57,190 nt of DNA from Desulfotignum sp. (GTDB taxonomy: Bacteria; Desulfobacterota; Desulfobacteria; Desulfobacterales; Desulfobacteraceae): assembly GCA_021737695.1 (NCBI GenBank), contig JAIPDL010000015.1:1-57190 (forward strand), given 5' to 3'. Shown here one piece after another: positions 40,929 to 50,123 of this stretch (positions within the stretch are counted from its first letter, which is position 1; each line of letters starts with the position of its first letter). The notes beneath the pieces are model-generated. The model did no database searches and was not told the DNA's origin. It saw nothing but the letters and a program-made list of their open reading frames with translations. Both the position numbers and the translations under genes were made by a program.

Positions 40929-43565
40929 ATGAAAAAATGGTTGATCAATGCAGTACTTATAGGGATAATTTTATGCGGACTGCCCTTTTGGCTGTATGCA
41001 GAACAAACGGTCAGCGTCGCTGTTTTTCCTTTTTCCGTTCAAGCGCCCCCGGCCCATGAACCCCTCGGCACAAACCTGCCCCGGATGCTTGGAAAACGTC
41101 TGGAAAACGAAGGGACCCAAGTGGTTTATGTCAAGGAATTCATGGATACGCAAACCTGGGATGCAGCCAGATTCCGCCAGGAAGGTATTCGCCTGGGCGT
41201 GGACTACATCATTACCGGCAATGTCTTTATGGCTGGTAACGCCATCAGTATTGATACGAATATGCATCCGATTTATGAAACAGGGCCTCCCCTGCCTTTT
41301 TTCTCCCAGTCCGGTTCTTTGGAAGAACTGCATGCGGCAACCGGTCAGTTGTCCCGGGCAATAATCGGCGAGCTGTTTGAAAAACGCATCATCACCACCA
41401 TCTCGGTTACCGGCAACCGCCGGGTGGATTCTGATGCGATTTTACGGATCATTTCAACAAGTCCCGGTGATATCATGAACCAGGAAAAATTGTCCAATGA
41501 CCTGGAACAGGTTTACAAAATGGGTTTTTTCGATGATGTGGTGATCGAAAAAAAAGACCTGGATCAAGGCATTGAAATTGTTTTCAATGTAACGGAAAAA
41601 CCCAGTGTCAGAAATATCAAATTTTCCCAGAACCGTGTGTACAAAGAGGATGAACTGGCCGCAGTGGTGGATACCAGCACCGGTTCCATCCTCAATGTGT
41701 ATAAAATCAATTCAGATGTGGAAAAAATCAAACGCCTGTACATGGAAAAAAATTACCACAACTGCACAGTTACCTATGAAATCACTTCCTTGAAAAACAA
41801 TCAGGCGGATATCGTTTTCATGATTGAAGAAGGGGAAAAAATTAGAATTGAATCCATCGCGTTTGAGGGAAACACCCATTTTAAAGACAAAAAACTGAAA
41901 AAAACGATTCAGACCCGGGAAAAAGGGTTCTGGTCTTTTATCACCTCTTCCGGTGACCTGGATGAAAGTGAACTGACAAACGATGTGCTGCGTATCGAGT
42001 CTCTCTATAAAAACAACGGATTCATCAATGTCAAGGTATCGGATCCCCAGATAGACCTGGGGGAAGAAAGTATTGCCATTCGTTTCAAAATCGATGAGGG
42101 AGAACAGTACAAAACCGGGAATGTGGACATAACCGGGGATATTCTGACATCGAAAACCGATCTGTTTGACAAACTTCGGGTCAAGGAATCCGAGCTGTAC
42201 AACCGGGAACTGATCCGAAAAGACATGCTTGGGCTCAGTGATTTGTATTCCAACCAGGGGTATGCCAATGTCAAGGTCTCTCCGCTGGTGGAAACCGATG
42301 ATGCCAGTCATCAGGTACACATCACATACAAAATTGATCAGGGAGAACCGGTATATTTCAACCGAATTCTGATCTCCGGCAATGAAAAAACCCGGGACAA
42401 AGTGATCCGGCGGGAGATGGCCGTGGAAGAGCAGGGCAAATTTTCCATGAGCGGTATTCAACGATCTTATCGGAACCTGAGCTACAGAGACTATTTTCAG
42501 TCTGTGGAAATCAACCCCGTTCAAACGGATGTGCCCAATCAGCGGGACCTGGAAGTGAAAGTCGAAGAAAAACCCACGGGTAATTTTTCTTTTGGCGGAG
42601 GATTTTCAACGGATGACGGTCCTTTCGGCCAGGTATCTTTGGAAGAACGCAACCTGTTCGGCCGGGGCCAGAATTTGAAAATTCTGGGAAGAATTTCAGG
42701 AGAAACCGGATTGTATGACCTGGGATTCACGGAACCCTGGATTTTTGATATGCCTGTTTCCGCCGGATTCAATATCTATAAGCTTGAAAGAGAATTTGAG
42801 TATTATGAACGCAATGCCATCGGCCTGACACTTAGATCCTCTTATCGACAGCTGTGGGATTACACCGCCATCGGTGTGGAAATCAATTTTGAAGATTTTG
42901 AAGTAGAAAATGCAGAAACGACGTATACCAGTGTCACGGAAGGAAACTTTTTCACCGCCAGCATCAAGCCGTATATCAGCTATGATTCCAGAAACCATTA
43001 TTTTCTGCCCACAGAAGGGGTGTTCAGCAAGGTATCGGCCCAGTATGCCGGAGAATTCATGGGCGGAGATATCGACTATACCCGGTATGTGGCCGAAGGC
43101 GGATTCTGGATTCCCCTTTTCTGGAAATTTACCGGAGGATTTCATATGGAGGGCGGGTATCTGGATGACCGCACCAATGGCCAGATCGATATCGACTGGG
43201 AACGATTCTACTTGGGCGGCATCAATTCAGTCCGAGGATTTGACAAATATGACATCAACACCAGGGAACCCGGCCAGACCATCCTGCGGGGGGGTGAAAA
43301 ATATATTCAATTCAATGCGGAATTGATCTTTCCCCTTCAGGAAGAACAAGGGGTCGCCGGGGTATTGTTCTATGACCGGGGCGATGTCTATCGAACCAGC
43401 GAAAGCATTGATCTGGCCAAACAATACTCATCCGCAGGATTTGAACTGCGGTGGAATTCCCCCATGGGTCCCATCCGTCTGGCCTATGGTCTTGTGGTGG
43501 AAGGTCAGGATGAATACCAAACCGGAGATGGCCAGTTTGATTTTTCCATTGGCGCATTTTTCTGA
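40929..43565 (+). CDS. bamA: outer-membrane protein assembly factor BamA with extra N-terminal domain
   Basis: This 878-residue protein has a Sec signal peptide (1-24), an extra domain at about 25-150 beginning QTVSVAVFPFSVQ, POTRA domains from about 153 to 500, and a 16-strand Omp85 barrel from about 560. The barrel contains the conserved GGINSVRGFD loop motif, and the chain ends in Phe (GAFF), the usual beta-signal. It inserts outer-membrane proteins. The extra domain resembles the TolB/FlgO-type alpha-beta fold (VAVFPF plus LGVDYIITGNV) and is not in the E. coli protein of 810 residues. skp and lpx genes follow. Confidence 0.95.
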   Translation: MKKWLINAVLIGIILCGLPFWLYAEQTVSVAVFPFSVQAPPAHEPLGTNLPRMLGKRLENEGTQVVYVKEFMDTQTWDAARFRQEGIRLGVDYIITGNVFMAGNAISIDTNMHPIYETGPPLPFFSQSGSLEELHAATGQLSRAIIGELFEKRIITTISVTGNRRVDSDAILRIISTSPGDIMNQEKLSNDLEQVYKMGFFDDVVIEKKDLDQGIEIVFNVTEKPSVRNIKFSQNRVYKEDELAAVVDTSTGSILNVYKINSDVEKIKRLYMEKNYHNCTVTYEITSLKNNQADIVFMIEEGEKIRIESIAFEGNTHFKDKKLKKTIQTREKGFWSFITSSGDLDESELTNDVLRIESLYKNNGFINVKVSDPQIDLGEESIAIRFKIDEGEQYKTGNVDITGDILTSKTDLFDKLRVKESELYNRELIRKDMLGLSDLYSNQGYANVKVSPLVETDDASHQVHITYKIDQGEPVYFNRILISGNEKTRDKVIRREMAVEEQGKFSMSGIQRSYRNLSYRDYFQSVEINPVQTDVPNQRDLEVKVEEKPTGNFSFGGGFSTDDGPFGQVSLEERNLFGRGQNLKILGRISGETGLYDLGFTEPWIFDMPVSAGFNIYKLEREFEYYERNAIGLTLRSSYRQLWDYTAIGVEINFEDFEVENAETTYTSVTEGNFFTASIKPYISYDSRNHYFLPTEGVFSKVSAQYAGEFMGGDIDYTRYVAEGGFWIPLFWKFTGGFHMEGGYLDDRTNGQIDIDWERFYLGGINSVRGFDKYDINTREPGQTILRGGEKYIQFNAELIFPLQEEQGVAGVLFYDRGDVYRTSESIDLAKQYSSAGFELRWNSPMGPIRLAYGLVVEGQDEYQTGDGQFDFSIGAFF

Positions 43566-43599
43566 TATTTTTTAAAGCATTATTTATTTGGAGGAAACC

Positions 43600-44133
43600 A
43601 TGAAACGTATCTTATTTGTAACCATCATAAGCCTTTTGGCCATCAGCTTTGTGCCCATGGCATTTTGTGCGGATGCTGTTAAAATCGGTGTCATCGATTT
43701 TGAAAAAATAATGAAGGAATCCAGTGCCGGAAAAATGAACCAGAAGGTCCTCAACACCAAAGGAACGGAATTCAAAAATAAACTGGAAAAAGAAAAACAT
43801 ACCCTGGATGAAATCAGCCGGGCTTATGAAAAAGAAGCCCTGGTGCTCAGTGATGAAAAAAAACGGGAACGGGAGCGGGATTTCAGAAATCAGATCGAAG
43901 ATTTCAAAATCATGCAGCAGGATTATGCCAATGAATTAAAAAATCTTGAAATCAAAATGATCAATGATATGCAAAAAGCTGTATTCGACATTGCCAATGA
44001 ACTGGGGAAACAAGAAAAATACACCCTGATCATTGAAAAAAAGAATGCAGGCGTGATCTATATTGCGGACCGGGTGGATATCACAGACAGTGTGATCAAA
44101 CAATACAATGCCGATACAGCCCAGGGAAATTGA
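43600..44133 (+). CDS. skp: Skp/OmpH family periplasmic chaperone
   Basis: This 177-residue protein has a signal peptide ending near AFCADA, then the family start VKIGVIDFEKIMKESSAG, a long charged coiled coil (about 45-120), and the C-terminal strand region YTLIIEKKNAGVIYIADRVDIT. Skp trimers hold unfolded outer-membrane proteins on their way to BamA, the preceding gene. GGAGG lies 5 nt before the ATG at 43600. Confidence 0.93.
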   Translation: MKRILFVTIISLLAISFVPMAFCADAVKIGVIDFEKIMKESSAGKMNQKVLNTKGTEFKNKLEKEKHTLDEISRAYEKEALVLSDEKKRERERDFRNQIEDFKIMQQDYANELKNLEIKMINDMQKAVFDIANELGKQEKYTLIIEKKNAGVIYIADRVDITDSVIKQYNADTAQGN

Positions 44134-44153
44134 TTTTTTGAACGGATCCATGC

Positions 44154-45206
44154 ATGAAACTGACTGTCAAAGATATCGCTGAAAAGATTCACGCCCGGGT
44201 GAGGGGAAATGCCTCACCCGTGATCACGGGTGTTTCTTCTTTTGACAATGCCGGGGCATCAGATATCACATTTGCCGGAAATGCCGCTTTTCTGTCACGT
44301 CTGAACCAGACCCGGGCCGGGGCCGTGATCGTACCCGATGATATCATTTATGAAAAAAATTCTCATCCCTGTGTACTGATGACCGCTAATCCCAGACGGG
44401 CATTTTTTGAACTGGTGGCACATTTTCATCCGGCACCGGCATCAAAACCCGGCATCAGCCCACTGGCCGTCATTGGAAAAAACTGTGTGCTGGGAGAAAA
44501 TATCACCATTGCGCCGCATGTGGTGATTGAAGATGAGGTGGTCATCAAAGATAACGTGCATATCATGCCCCATGTCTTTATCGGGAACAAAAGCGTGATC
44601 AAAGAACACACCACCATCAAACCCAACGTCACTGTTATGGATGGCACATGTCTGGGAAAACATGTCATCATTCACTCCGGATCCGTGATCGGATCAGACG
44701 GATACGGGTTTGTCCAGGATGGCGAAAGCCATTTCAAACTGTCCCACACCGGACATGTCATCATCGGAGATCATGTGGAAATCGGTGCGTGTAACACCAT
44801 TGACCGGGGGACCTTAGGCGTCACCCGGATCGGCAATGGCGTGAAAACCGATAATCAGGTTCACATCGCCCATAATGTGTCCATCGGAGACCATACACTG
44901 GTGGTGGCCCAGGTGGGAATCGCCGGGTCCACCACGATCGGAAAACAAACCATTATTGCCGGTAAAGCCGGTATATCTGGACACCTGACCATTGGCAATC
45001 ATGTGATTGTGGGACCTTATGCCGGGGTGTCATCCTCGGTCCCGGACAATCAGATTGTGTCAGGCATCCCTCATATGCCCCATAAAACATGGTTGAAAGT
45101 CGTGAACATCCTCGGCCGGTTGCCGGGGATGAGGAAAACGCTGATGGCATTTGAAAAACGGCTTGACGCCCTTGAACGCATTATACAAAAACCGGAGCTG
45201 CCATGA
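44154..45206 (+). CDS. lpxD: UDP-3-O-(3-hydroxyacyl)glucosamine N-acyltransferase
   Basis: This 350-residue enzyme adds the second acyl chain in lipid A synthesis. The N-terminal uridine-binding domain includes ITGVSSFDNAGASDITF. A left-handed beta-helix of hexapeptide repeats occupies about 105-300, with the catalytic His in the DNQVHIAHNVSIG stretch, and a C-terminal helix follows. Its last 4 nt overlap lpxA. No fabZ lies between lpxD and lpxA, unlike the usual proteobacterial order. Confidence 0.96.
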   Translation: MKLTVKDIAEKIHARVRGNASPVITGVSSFDNAGASDITFAGNAAFLSRLNQTRAGAVIVPDDIIYEKNSHPCVLMTANPRRAFFELVAHFHPAPASKPGISPLAVIGKNCVLGENITIAPHVVIEDEVVIKDNVHIMPHVFIGNKSVIKEHTTIKPNVTVMDGTCLGKHVIIHSGSVIGSDGYGFVQDGESHFKLSHTGHVIIGDHVEIGACNTIDRGTLGVTRIGNGVKTDNQVHIAHNVSIGDHTLVVAQVGIAGSTTIGKQTIIAGKAGISGHLTIGNHVIVGPYAGVSSSVPDNQIVSGIPHMPHKTWLKVVNILGRLPGMRKTLMAFEKRLDALERIIQKPELP

Positions 45207-45973
45207 TTCACCCTACCGCCATCATCGATGGATCCGCTGAAATCGATTCTCGTGTGACGATCGGTCCTTATGCCATTGTCAAATCAGATGTACGCATCGG
45301 AGCCGGGACCACCATCGGGTCCTACACCAGCATTGACAATTATGTTTCCATCGGTGAAGACTGCCAGATATTTCAATATGCCGCCATCGGCGGTGCGCCC
45401 CAGGATCTGAAATTCCATGGAGAAAAAAGTTATCTCACCATCGGCCGGGGATCCATTATCCGGGAATTTGTCACCATCAACCGCGGTACGGAAGCCGGCG
45501 GCGGCATCACCGAAGTCGGCGAGGAAAATTATCTGATGGCCTATACCCATATCGCCCATGACTGCAAAACCGGCCGACAGGTCATTTTAGCCAACAACTC
45601 CACTTTGGCGGGACATATTGACATCGGTGACCATGCCACCATTGGCGGGCTGGTGGCCATTCATCAGTTCGTCAAAATCGGAAATCATGCATATATCGGC
45701 GGAAAATCTGCTGTGGTCAAGGATATTCCTCCCTTTGTCATTGCTGCCGGAGACCGGGCCACCCTCCACGGCCTGAACAATGTCGGGCTCAAGCGTCACC
45801 GGTTTTCCGATTTCACTTTAGGCGAGCTCAAAAAAGCCTACCGGATTTTTTTCAGGATCGGGCTGACGGTCAAGCAGGCATCGGAACGGGTCAAAGCCGA
45901 GGTGGAACAGATTCCGGAAGTAAAAAATTTTACGGATTTTATTGTCACATCCAGCCGGGGAATAACCCGATAA
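45203..45973 (+). CDS. lpxA: UDP-N-acetylglucosamine acyltransferase
   Basis: This 256-residue enzyme performs the first step of lipid A synthesis. Hexapeptide repeats fill the N-terminal 190 residues, the catalytic His lies in LMAYTHIAHDCKTG, and GGLVAIHQFVKIGNHAYIGG is the family signature. The C-terminal helical part (VGLKRHRFS onward) is standard. The start ATG overlaps lpxD and lpxI follows after 8 nt. Confidence 0.97.
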   Translation: MIHPTAIIDGSAEIDSRVTIGPYAIVKSDVRIGAGTTIGSYTSIDNYVSIGEDCQIFQYAAIGGAPQDLKFHGEKSYLTIGRGSIIREFVTINRGTEAGGGITEVGEENYLMAYTHIAHDCKTGRQVILANNSTLAGHIDIGDHATIGGLVAIHQFVKIGNHAYIGGKSAVVKDIPPFVIAAGDRATLHGLNNVGLKRHRFSDFTLGELKKAYRIFFRIGLTVKQASERVKAEVEQIPEVKNFTDFIVTSSRGITR

Positions 45974-45981
45974 CAAAAGCC

Positions 45982-46800
45982 ATGAAAATTGGATTGATTG
46001 CCGGCGGTGGACAGTTTCCACTGCTGTTTGCAAAAAAAGCGGCCCAAAAAGGAATCACCACCGTAGCAGCCGGATTTGTTTCAGAAACAGACCCCGGCCT
46101 GGCCAAAGAGGTATCTGTTTTTCAATGGCTGTATCTGGGTCAGGTGTCCAGGCTGGTGAAATTTTTCAAACGCCAGGGTGTTCACGAGGCTGTGATGCTG
46201 GGAACTATTAAAAAAACCAGTATATTCAAGGACATCCGTCCGGATTTCAAAGCGTTGTCTTTTATTCTTAAAACCGGCAGAAGTCATGATGATTCCATTT
46301 TGACACGGTTTGCAGATCTCATGAAAACCCAGGGCATTGACATCCGACCCTCCACGTTTCTTCTGCCTGAATTGGTGAGTCCTGCCGGATGCTGGACCCA
46401 AAGAACCTTGGATTCGGCCGAACAGCAGGACGTATATCAGGGATGGAAACTGGCCAAAGCCGTGGGAAAGCTGGACATCGGCCAGTGCATCGTGATCAGC
46501 AACGGCACAGTCCTGGCAGTGGAAGCCATTGATGGGACTGATGCCACCATCCGCCGGGGAGGCGATCTTTCCCAAGGCAATGGGTGTGTGGTGATCAAAC
46601 TGTCTAAACCCCAGCAGGATCTGCGGTTTGACCTGCCGGCCACGGGATGCGAAACCATCCGGACCATGGCGGCATCCGGCGCCAGGGTCCTGGTACTGGA
46701 AGCCGGTAAATCCCTGTCTTTTGACCGGGAACAGATGATCGCCCTGGCAGACGAACATCAGATTGCCATTACCGCGCTCATGGAAACAGATATCCCATGA
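45982..46800 (+). CDS. lpxI: UDP-2,3-diacylglucosamine pyrophosphatase LpxI
   Basis: This 272-residue protein matches LpxI (DUF1009): the start MKIGLIAGGGQFPLLFAKKA, GTIKKTSIF, the RSHDDSILTRFADLM block, and IDGTDATIRRGG near the active site. LpxI hydrolyses UDP-2,3-diacylglucosamine to lipid X and UMP, replacing LpxH of E. coli. Its place between lpxA and lpxB supports this role. It shares 4 nt with lpxB. Confidence 0.94.
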   Translation: MKIGLIAGGGQFPLLFAKKAAQKGITTVAAGFVSETDPGLAKEVSVFQWLYLGQVSRLVKFFKRQGVHEAVMLGTIKKTSIFKDIRPDFKALSFILKTGRSHDDSILTRFADLMKTQGIDIRPSTFLLPELVSPAGCWTQRTLDSAEQQDVYQGWKLAKAVGKLDIGQCIVISNGTVLAVEAIDGTDATIRRGGDLSQGNGCVVIKLSKPQQDLRFDLPATGCETIRTMAASGARVLVLEAGKSLSFDREQMIALADEHQIAITALMETDIP

Positions 46801-47948
46801 AAGATCCAGGCAGACATGTCCTGATACTGGCTGGTGAACCCTCCGGCGATGTCCATGGGGCTGGACTGATCACTGCCATGCGGCAGCAGGACCCCTCCCT
46901 GACCTTTCACGGTATCGGCGGCACGTGTATGGCCAAAGCCGGGGCTCACCTGTTTTTTTCCATTGATGAGCTGTCCGCCATGGGGCTTTTAGAGGTTATC
47001 CGTCAGATCCGCCCGGTCAAACAGGCGTTTGATCTTTTCAAACATCACCTGCGTACTCTGGATCCGGAACTTGTCATACTGGTTGATTACCCCGGATTCA
47101 ATCTCAGGGCCGCTGCTTATGCCAGAACCCACAGTCAGGCAAACGTGTTTTACTATATCCCGCCCAAAGTATGGGCATGGAATTCGGCACGCCTTAAACA
47201 GATGGCGTCCACGGTGGATCATGCCGCGCTTATTTTTCCCTTTGAAGAAAAAATATATAAAAAAGCCGGGATTCCCGCCACATATGTGGGAAATCCTTTA
47301 CTGGATCAGTATCCGGTGCCGTTGAAAAAATCAGTTAAATCCCATAGTGACTCTTCAAAACAACGGATCATCGGACTGTTGCCCGGATCCAGAAAAAACG
47401 AAATACACACCCTTTTGACACCCATGCTGACTGCGGCAGTGAAAATCCATGGGAATCGTCCCCATGTCCGGTTTCTGGTTTCTGCGGCGGACGCGATTCC
47501 CCTGGATATGATTGAATCAAAGGTAGCTGTAACCGGAAATCCAGAGTTATTTCAGATCATTTCCGGCACCCCCCGGCAGATCTTTGAACGGGCGGACATG
47601 CTGATTGCCGCATCAGGCACCATCACCCTTGAAGCCGCGCTTTGCACAATTCCCACGGTGATCGTTTATAAAATGTCTTATCTGACCTTTCGCATGGCAC
47701 AGGCAGTCGTCAAAGTGAAGTATGCCGGTCTGGCAAACATTATCATGGACAACGAAGTGATGCCTGAACTGCTTCAGGATGAGGTCACCCCTGAAAACAT
47801 CAGCTCGGCTGTGCTTTACATGCTGGATCACCTGAACAAATACCGACAGAAACTGGTCCCGGTCAGACAATTGCTGGGAGGACCGGGCGCGGCAGGCAGA
47901 GCGGCTGGTATTGCCCTGGGTTTAAAAAACCGCCCCAAAAACAGGTAA
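46797..47948 (+). CDS. lpxB: lipid A disaccharide synthase
   Basis: This 383-residue glycosyltransferase (GT19) joins lipid X and UDP-diacylglucosamine. Visible motifs are LAGEPSGDVHGAGLI at the N-terminus, DYPGFNLRAA, YYIPPKVWAWN, GLLPGSRKNEI and ASGTITLEAAL. The length is normal. It closes the lpxD-lpxA-lpxI-lpxB unit. Confidence 0.96.
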   Translation: MKDPGRHVLILAGEPSGDVHGAGLITAMRQQDPSLTFHGIGGTCMAKAGAHLFFSIDELSAMGLLEVIRQIRPVKQAFDLFKHHLRTLDPELVILVDYPGFNLRAAAYARTHSQANVFYYIPPKVWAWNSARLKQMASTVDHAALIFPFEEKIYKKAGIPATYVGNPLLDQYPVPLKKSVKSHSDSSKQRIIGLLPGSRKNEIHTLLTPMLTAAVKIHGNRPHVRFLVSAADAIPLDMIESKVAVTGNPELFQIISGTPRQIFERADMLIAASGTITLEAALCTIPTVIVYKMSYLTFRMAQAVVKVKYAGLANIIMDNEVMPELLQDEVTPENISSAVLYMLDHLNKYRQKLVPVRQLLGGPGAAGRAAGIALGLKNRPKNR

Positions 47949-47963
47949 AAGAAAAATGGATGT

Positions 47964-47993
47964 TTGACAAATCACACCCAACCTTATTAAAGT
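47964..47993 (+). promoter_or_regulatory. possible promoter for the CorC/HlyC-type gene
   Basis: TTGACA (47964-47969) and a weak TAAAGT (47988-47993) are separated by 18 nt in the 87-nt gap before the gene. The -10 box is poor, so this is tentative. Confidence 0.35.
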
Positions 47994-48035
47994 AATTTTA
48001 AAATTGACTCTGTTTGAAGGAAAAAACACATTTTG

Positions 48036-49277
48036 ATGACATTGAATGTAACATTGCTGGTGATTTGCCTGGTGTTGTCCGGTTTTTTTTCATCATCCGA
48101 AACCGCACTGTTTTCCATTTCAAAAATCAAAGCCTGTCATGTGGCCAAGGACGGTTCTAAAACCGGTCAGTTGATCGTAAAAATGAAAAAAGATCCCCAT
48201 ACCTTGCTGACCACGATCCTCATCGGCAACAACCTGGTAAACATCGGAGGGGCTTCTCTGGCAACATCCATTGCCATCACCAGTTTTGAATCCAATGCCG
48301 TGGGCATTGCCACCGGGGTCATGACGCTCATGATTCTGGTGTTCGGAGAGATCTTTCCCAAATCCTTTGCCACTCAGAATAATGTGCTGGTGGCCCGAAT
48401 GGTTATTTTTCCCCTGTACTGGCTGTCCAGAATCTTCTTTCCTCTGGTGCTGATTCTCAATTATATTCCCAAGTTGTATGGATCGATCAATCCGGCCTAT
48501 CATACGGTGACCGAAGATGAACTCATGACCATGGTGGAAGTGGTGGAAGAAGAAGGCGAAATCAAGGAAGCGGAAAAAGAATACATCACCAATATTTTTG
48601 AATTTGATGATACATCGTGCAGTGAAATCATGACGCCCAGGGCGGATATGTTCGTGGTGGATGCCGTGGAAAAACTGGACATTCCCGCCATCCTGTCCAC
48701 GGGATATTCCCGGATTCCGGTGATTGAACACAGTATTGACAATGTGATCGGAATTCTGCATATCAAAAATCTGTTTGCTGATTATCAGAAGCTCTCAGCG
48801 TCTGATGAACCCATTGATTCCCTGGATATCAAAGCGATCATGAAAAAACCCTATTTCATTCCCGAATCCAAGAAACTGGATTCACTGCTACAGGAATTTA
48901 AGGCCAAAAAAAGTCACATGGCCATTGTGGTGGATGAGCACGGGGGGGTTGCCGGCCTGGTGACTCTCGAGGATGTGGTGGAAGAAATTTTCGGGGAAAT
49001 CATCGATGAAACCGACCGGATGGTACCGGACATTGTACGTCTCAAGGACAACAAGTGGCTGGTGGCCGGGCGGATCAATGTGGAGGACCTGAACAAGGAA
49101 ATCGACATCAATATCCCGGAATCCGTCAGCTACGACACCATTTCCGGATTTTTTCTCGAACAGATCGATCGGATTCCCCAGCCGGGGGAATCCGTGATTA
49201 TCGACCGGTGGACGGCAACGGTCAAAGACATGGACGGCAATCGCATCCAGTCTTTTATTGTCAAAAAAGAGGGATGA
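48036..49277 (+). CDS. CNNM/CorC-HlyC family transporter-associated protein
   Basis: This 413-residue membrane protein has a DUF21/CNNM transmembrane domain (about 1-140, with LSGFFSSSETALFSIS), a CBS pair (about 200-330, with VDEHGGVAGLVTLEDVVEEIFGE) and a CorC_HlyC domain at the end. Family members are linked to magnesium or cobalt efflux; the old label hemolysin is misleading. The ATG at 48036 is preferred over the TTG at 48033. It is followed by aroE, whose start overlaps the stop region. Confidence 0.9.
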   Translation: MTLNVTLLVICLVLSGFFSSSETALFSISKIKACHVAKDGSKTGQLIVKMKKDPHTLLTTILIGNNLVNIGGASLATSIAITSFESNAVGIATGVMTLMILVFGEIFPKSFATQNNVLVARMVIFPLYWLSRIFFPLVLILNYIPKLYGSINPAYHTVTEDELMTMVEVVEEEGEIKEAEKEYITNIFEFDDTSCSEIMTPRADMFVVDAVEKLDIPAILSTGYSRIPVIEHSIDNVIGILHIKNLFADYQKLSASDEPIDSLDIKAIMKKPYFIPESKKLDSLLQEFKAKKSHMAIVVDEHGGVAGLVTLEDVVEEIFGEIIDETDRMVPDIVRLKDNKWLVAGRINVEDLNKEIDINIPESVSYDTISGFFLEQIDRIPQPGESVIIDRWTATVKDMDGNRIQSFIVKKEG

Positions 49278-49279
49278 CC

Positions 49280-50104
49280 ATGATGGATGTCACCGCAGAT
49301 ACCCGACTTTTCTGTGTGCTGGGCAACCCCGTGTCCCATTCCAATAGCCCTTTAATTCACAATATAGCCTTTGCCGACCATCAGATCGATGCCGTGTACC
49401 TGGCGTTTGCGCCCAGTGATATCCAAAAAGCCGTGGATGCCGTCCGGCAATTTAATATTCAGGGCGTTTCCGTGACCATTCCCTTTAAACAAAGCGTGAT
49501 TCCTTTTCTGGATACAATCGATGATAAAGCCTCGGCCATCGGTGCGGTAAACACCATTGTCAACCAGAATGGTATGCTTTCCGGGTACAACACCGACAGT
49601 TTTGCCGCCATTGCGCCGTTAAAAGAGGCAAATATATCCGGCAAAACCGTGCTGGTTATTGGGGCAGGGGGGGCGGCCCGGGCCGTGGCTTTCGGTATTC
49701 ATGCGCACAATGGAAACCTGTTGATCGCCAACCGGTCTGAAGATAAGGGCAGGGCACTGGCCGCACGCTATGGCGCTGATTTTTATTCCATGGAAGCCAT
49801 AAAATACCTTCGTCCGGATATCATCATCAACACCACATCCCTGGGCATGACCCCTGGGGAAAACGTATTGTCCTGTCCAGAAGACTGCCTGACTTCTAAA
49901 ACGCTCGTTATGGATGTGGTGTATACGCCGTTGGAAACCCGTCTGATATCTGTGGCCAGACAAAAAGGGTGTCATGTGGTGGACGGGCTGACCATGTTCA
50001 TTGCCCAGGCAGCCGCCCAGTTTGAGCTGTGGACCGGGATCTTTCCGGACACAAAAAAAATGCGGCATACGATTCTCACCCATCCGGATTTTCAGACCCA
50101 ATAA
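49280..50104 (+). CDS. aroE: shikimate dehydrogenase
   Basis: This 274-residue NADPH-dependent enzyme reduces 3-dehydroshikimate. The substrate site is seen in GNPVSHSNSPLIHN and VTIPFKQSV (catalytic Lys), with GAVNTIV following. The NADPH Rossmann motif is GAGGAARAVAFG, and the C-terminal VDGLTMFIAQAAAQFELWTG is typical. Of three nearby ATGs (49274, 49280, 49283), 49280 is best spaced from AGAGGG. The reading frame is open further upstream, but that part overlaps the preceding gene. First of four consecutive aro genes. Confidence 0.95.
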   Translation: MMDVTADTRLFCVLGNPVSHSNSPLIHNIAFADHQIDAVYLAFAPSDIQKAVDAVRQFNIQGVSVTIPFKQSVIPFLDTIDDKASAIGAVNTIVNQNGMLSGYNTDSFAAIAPLKEANISGKTVLVIGAGGAARAVAFGIHAHNGNLLIANRSEDKGRALAARYGADFYSMEAIKYLRPDIIINTTSLGMTPGENVLSCPEDCLTSKTLVMDVVYTPLETRLISVARQKGCHVVDGLTMFIAQAAAQFELWTGIFPDTKKMRHTILTHPDFQTQ

Positions 50105-50123
50105 TTATAAACCAGGACCTGTA

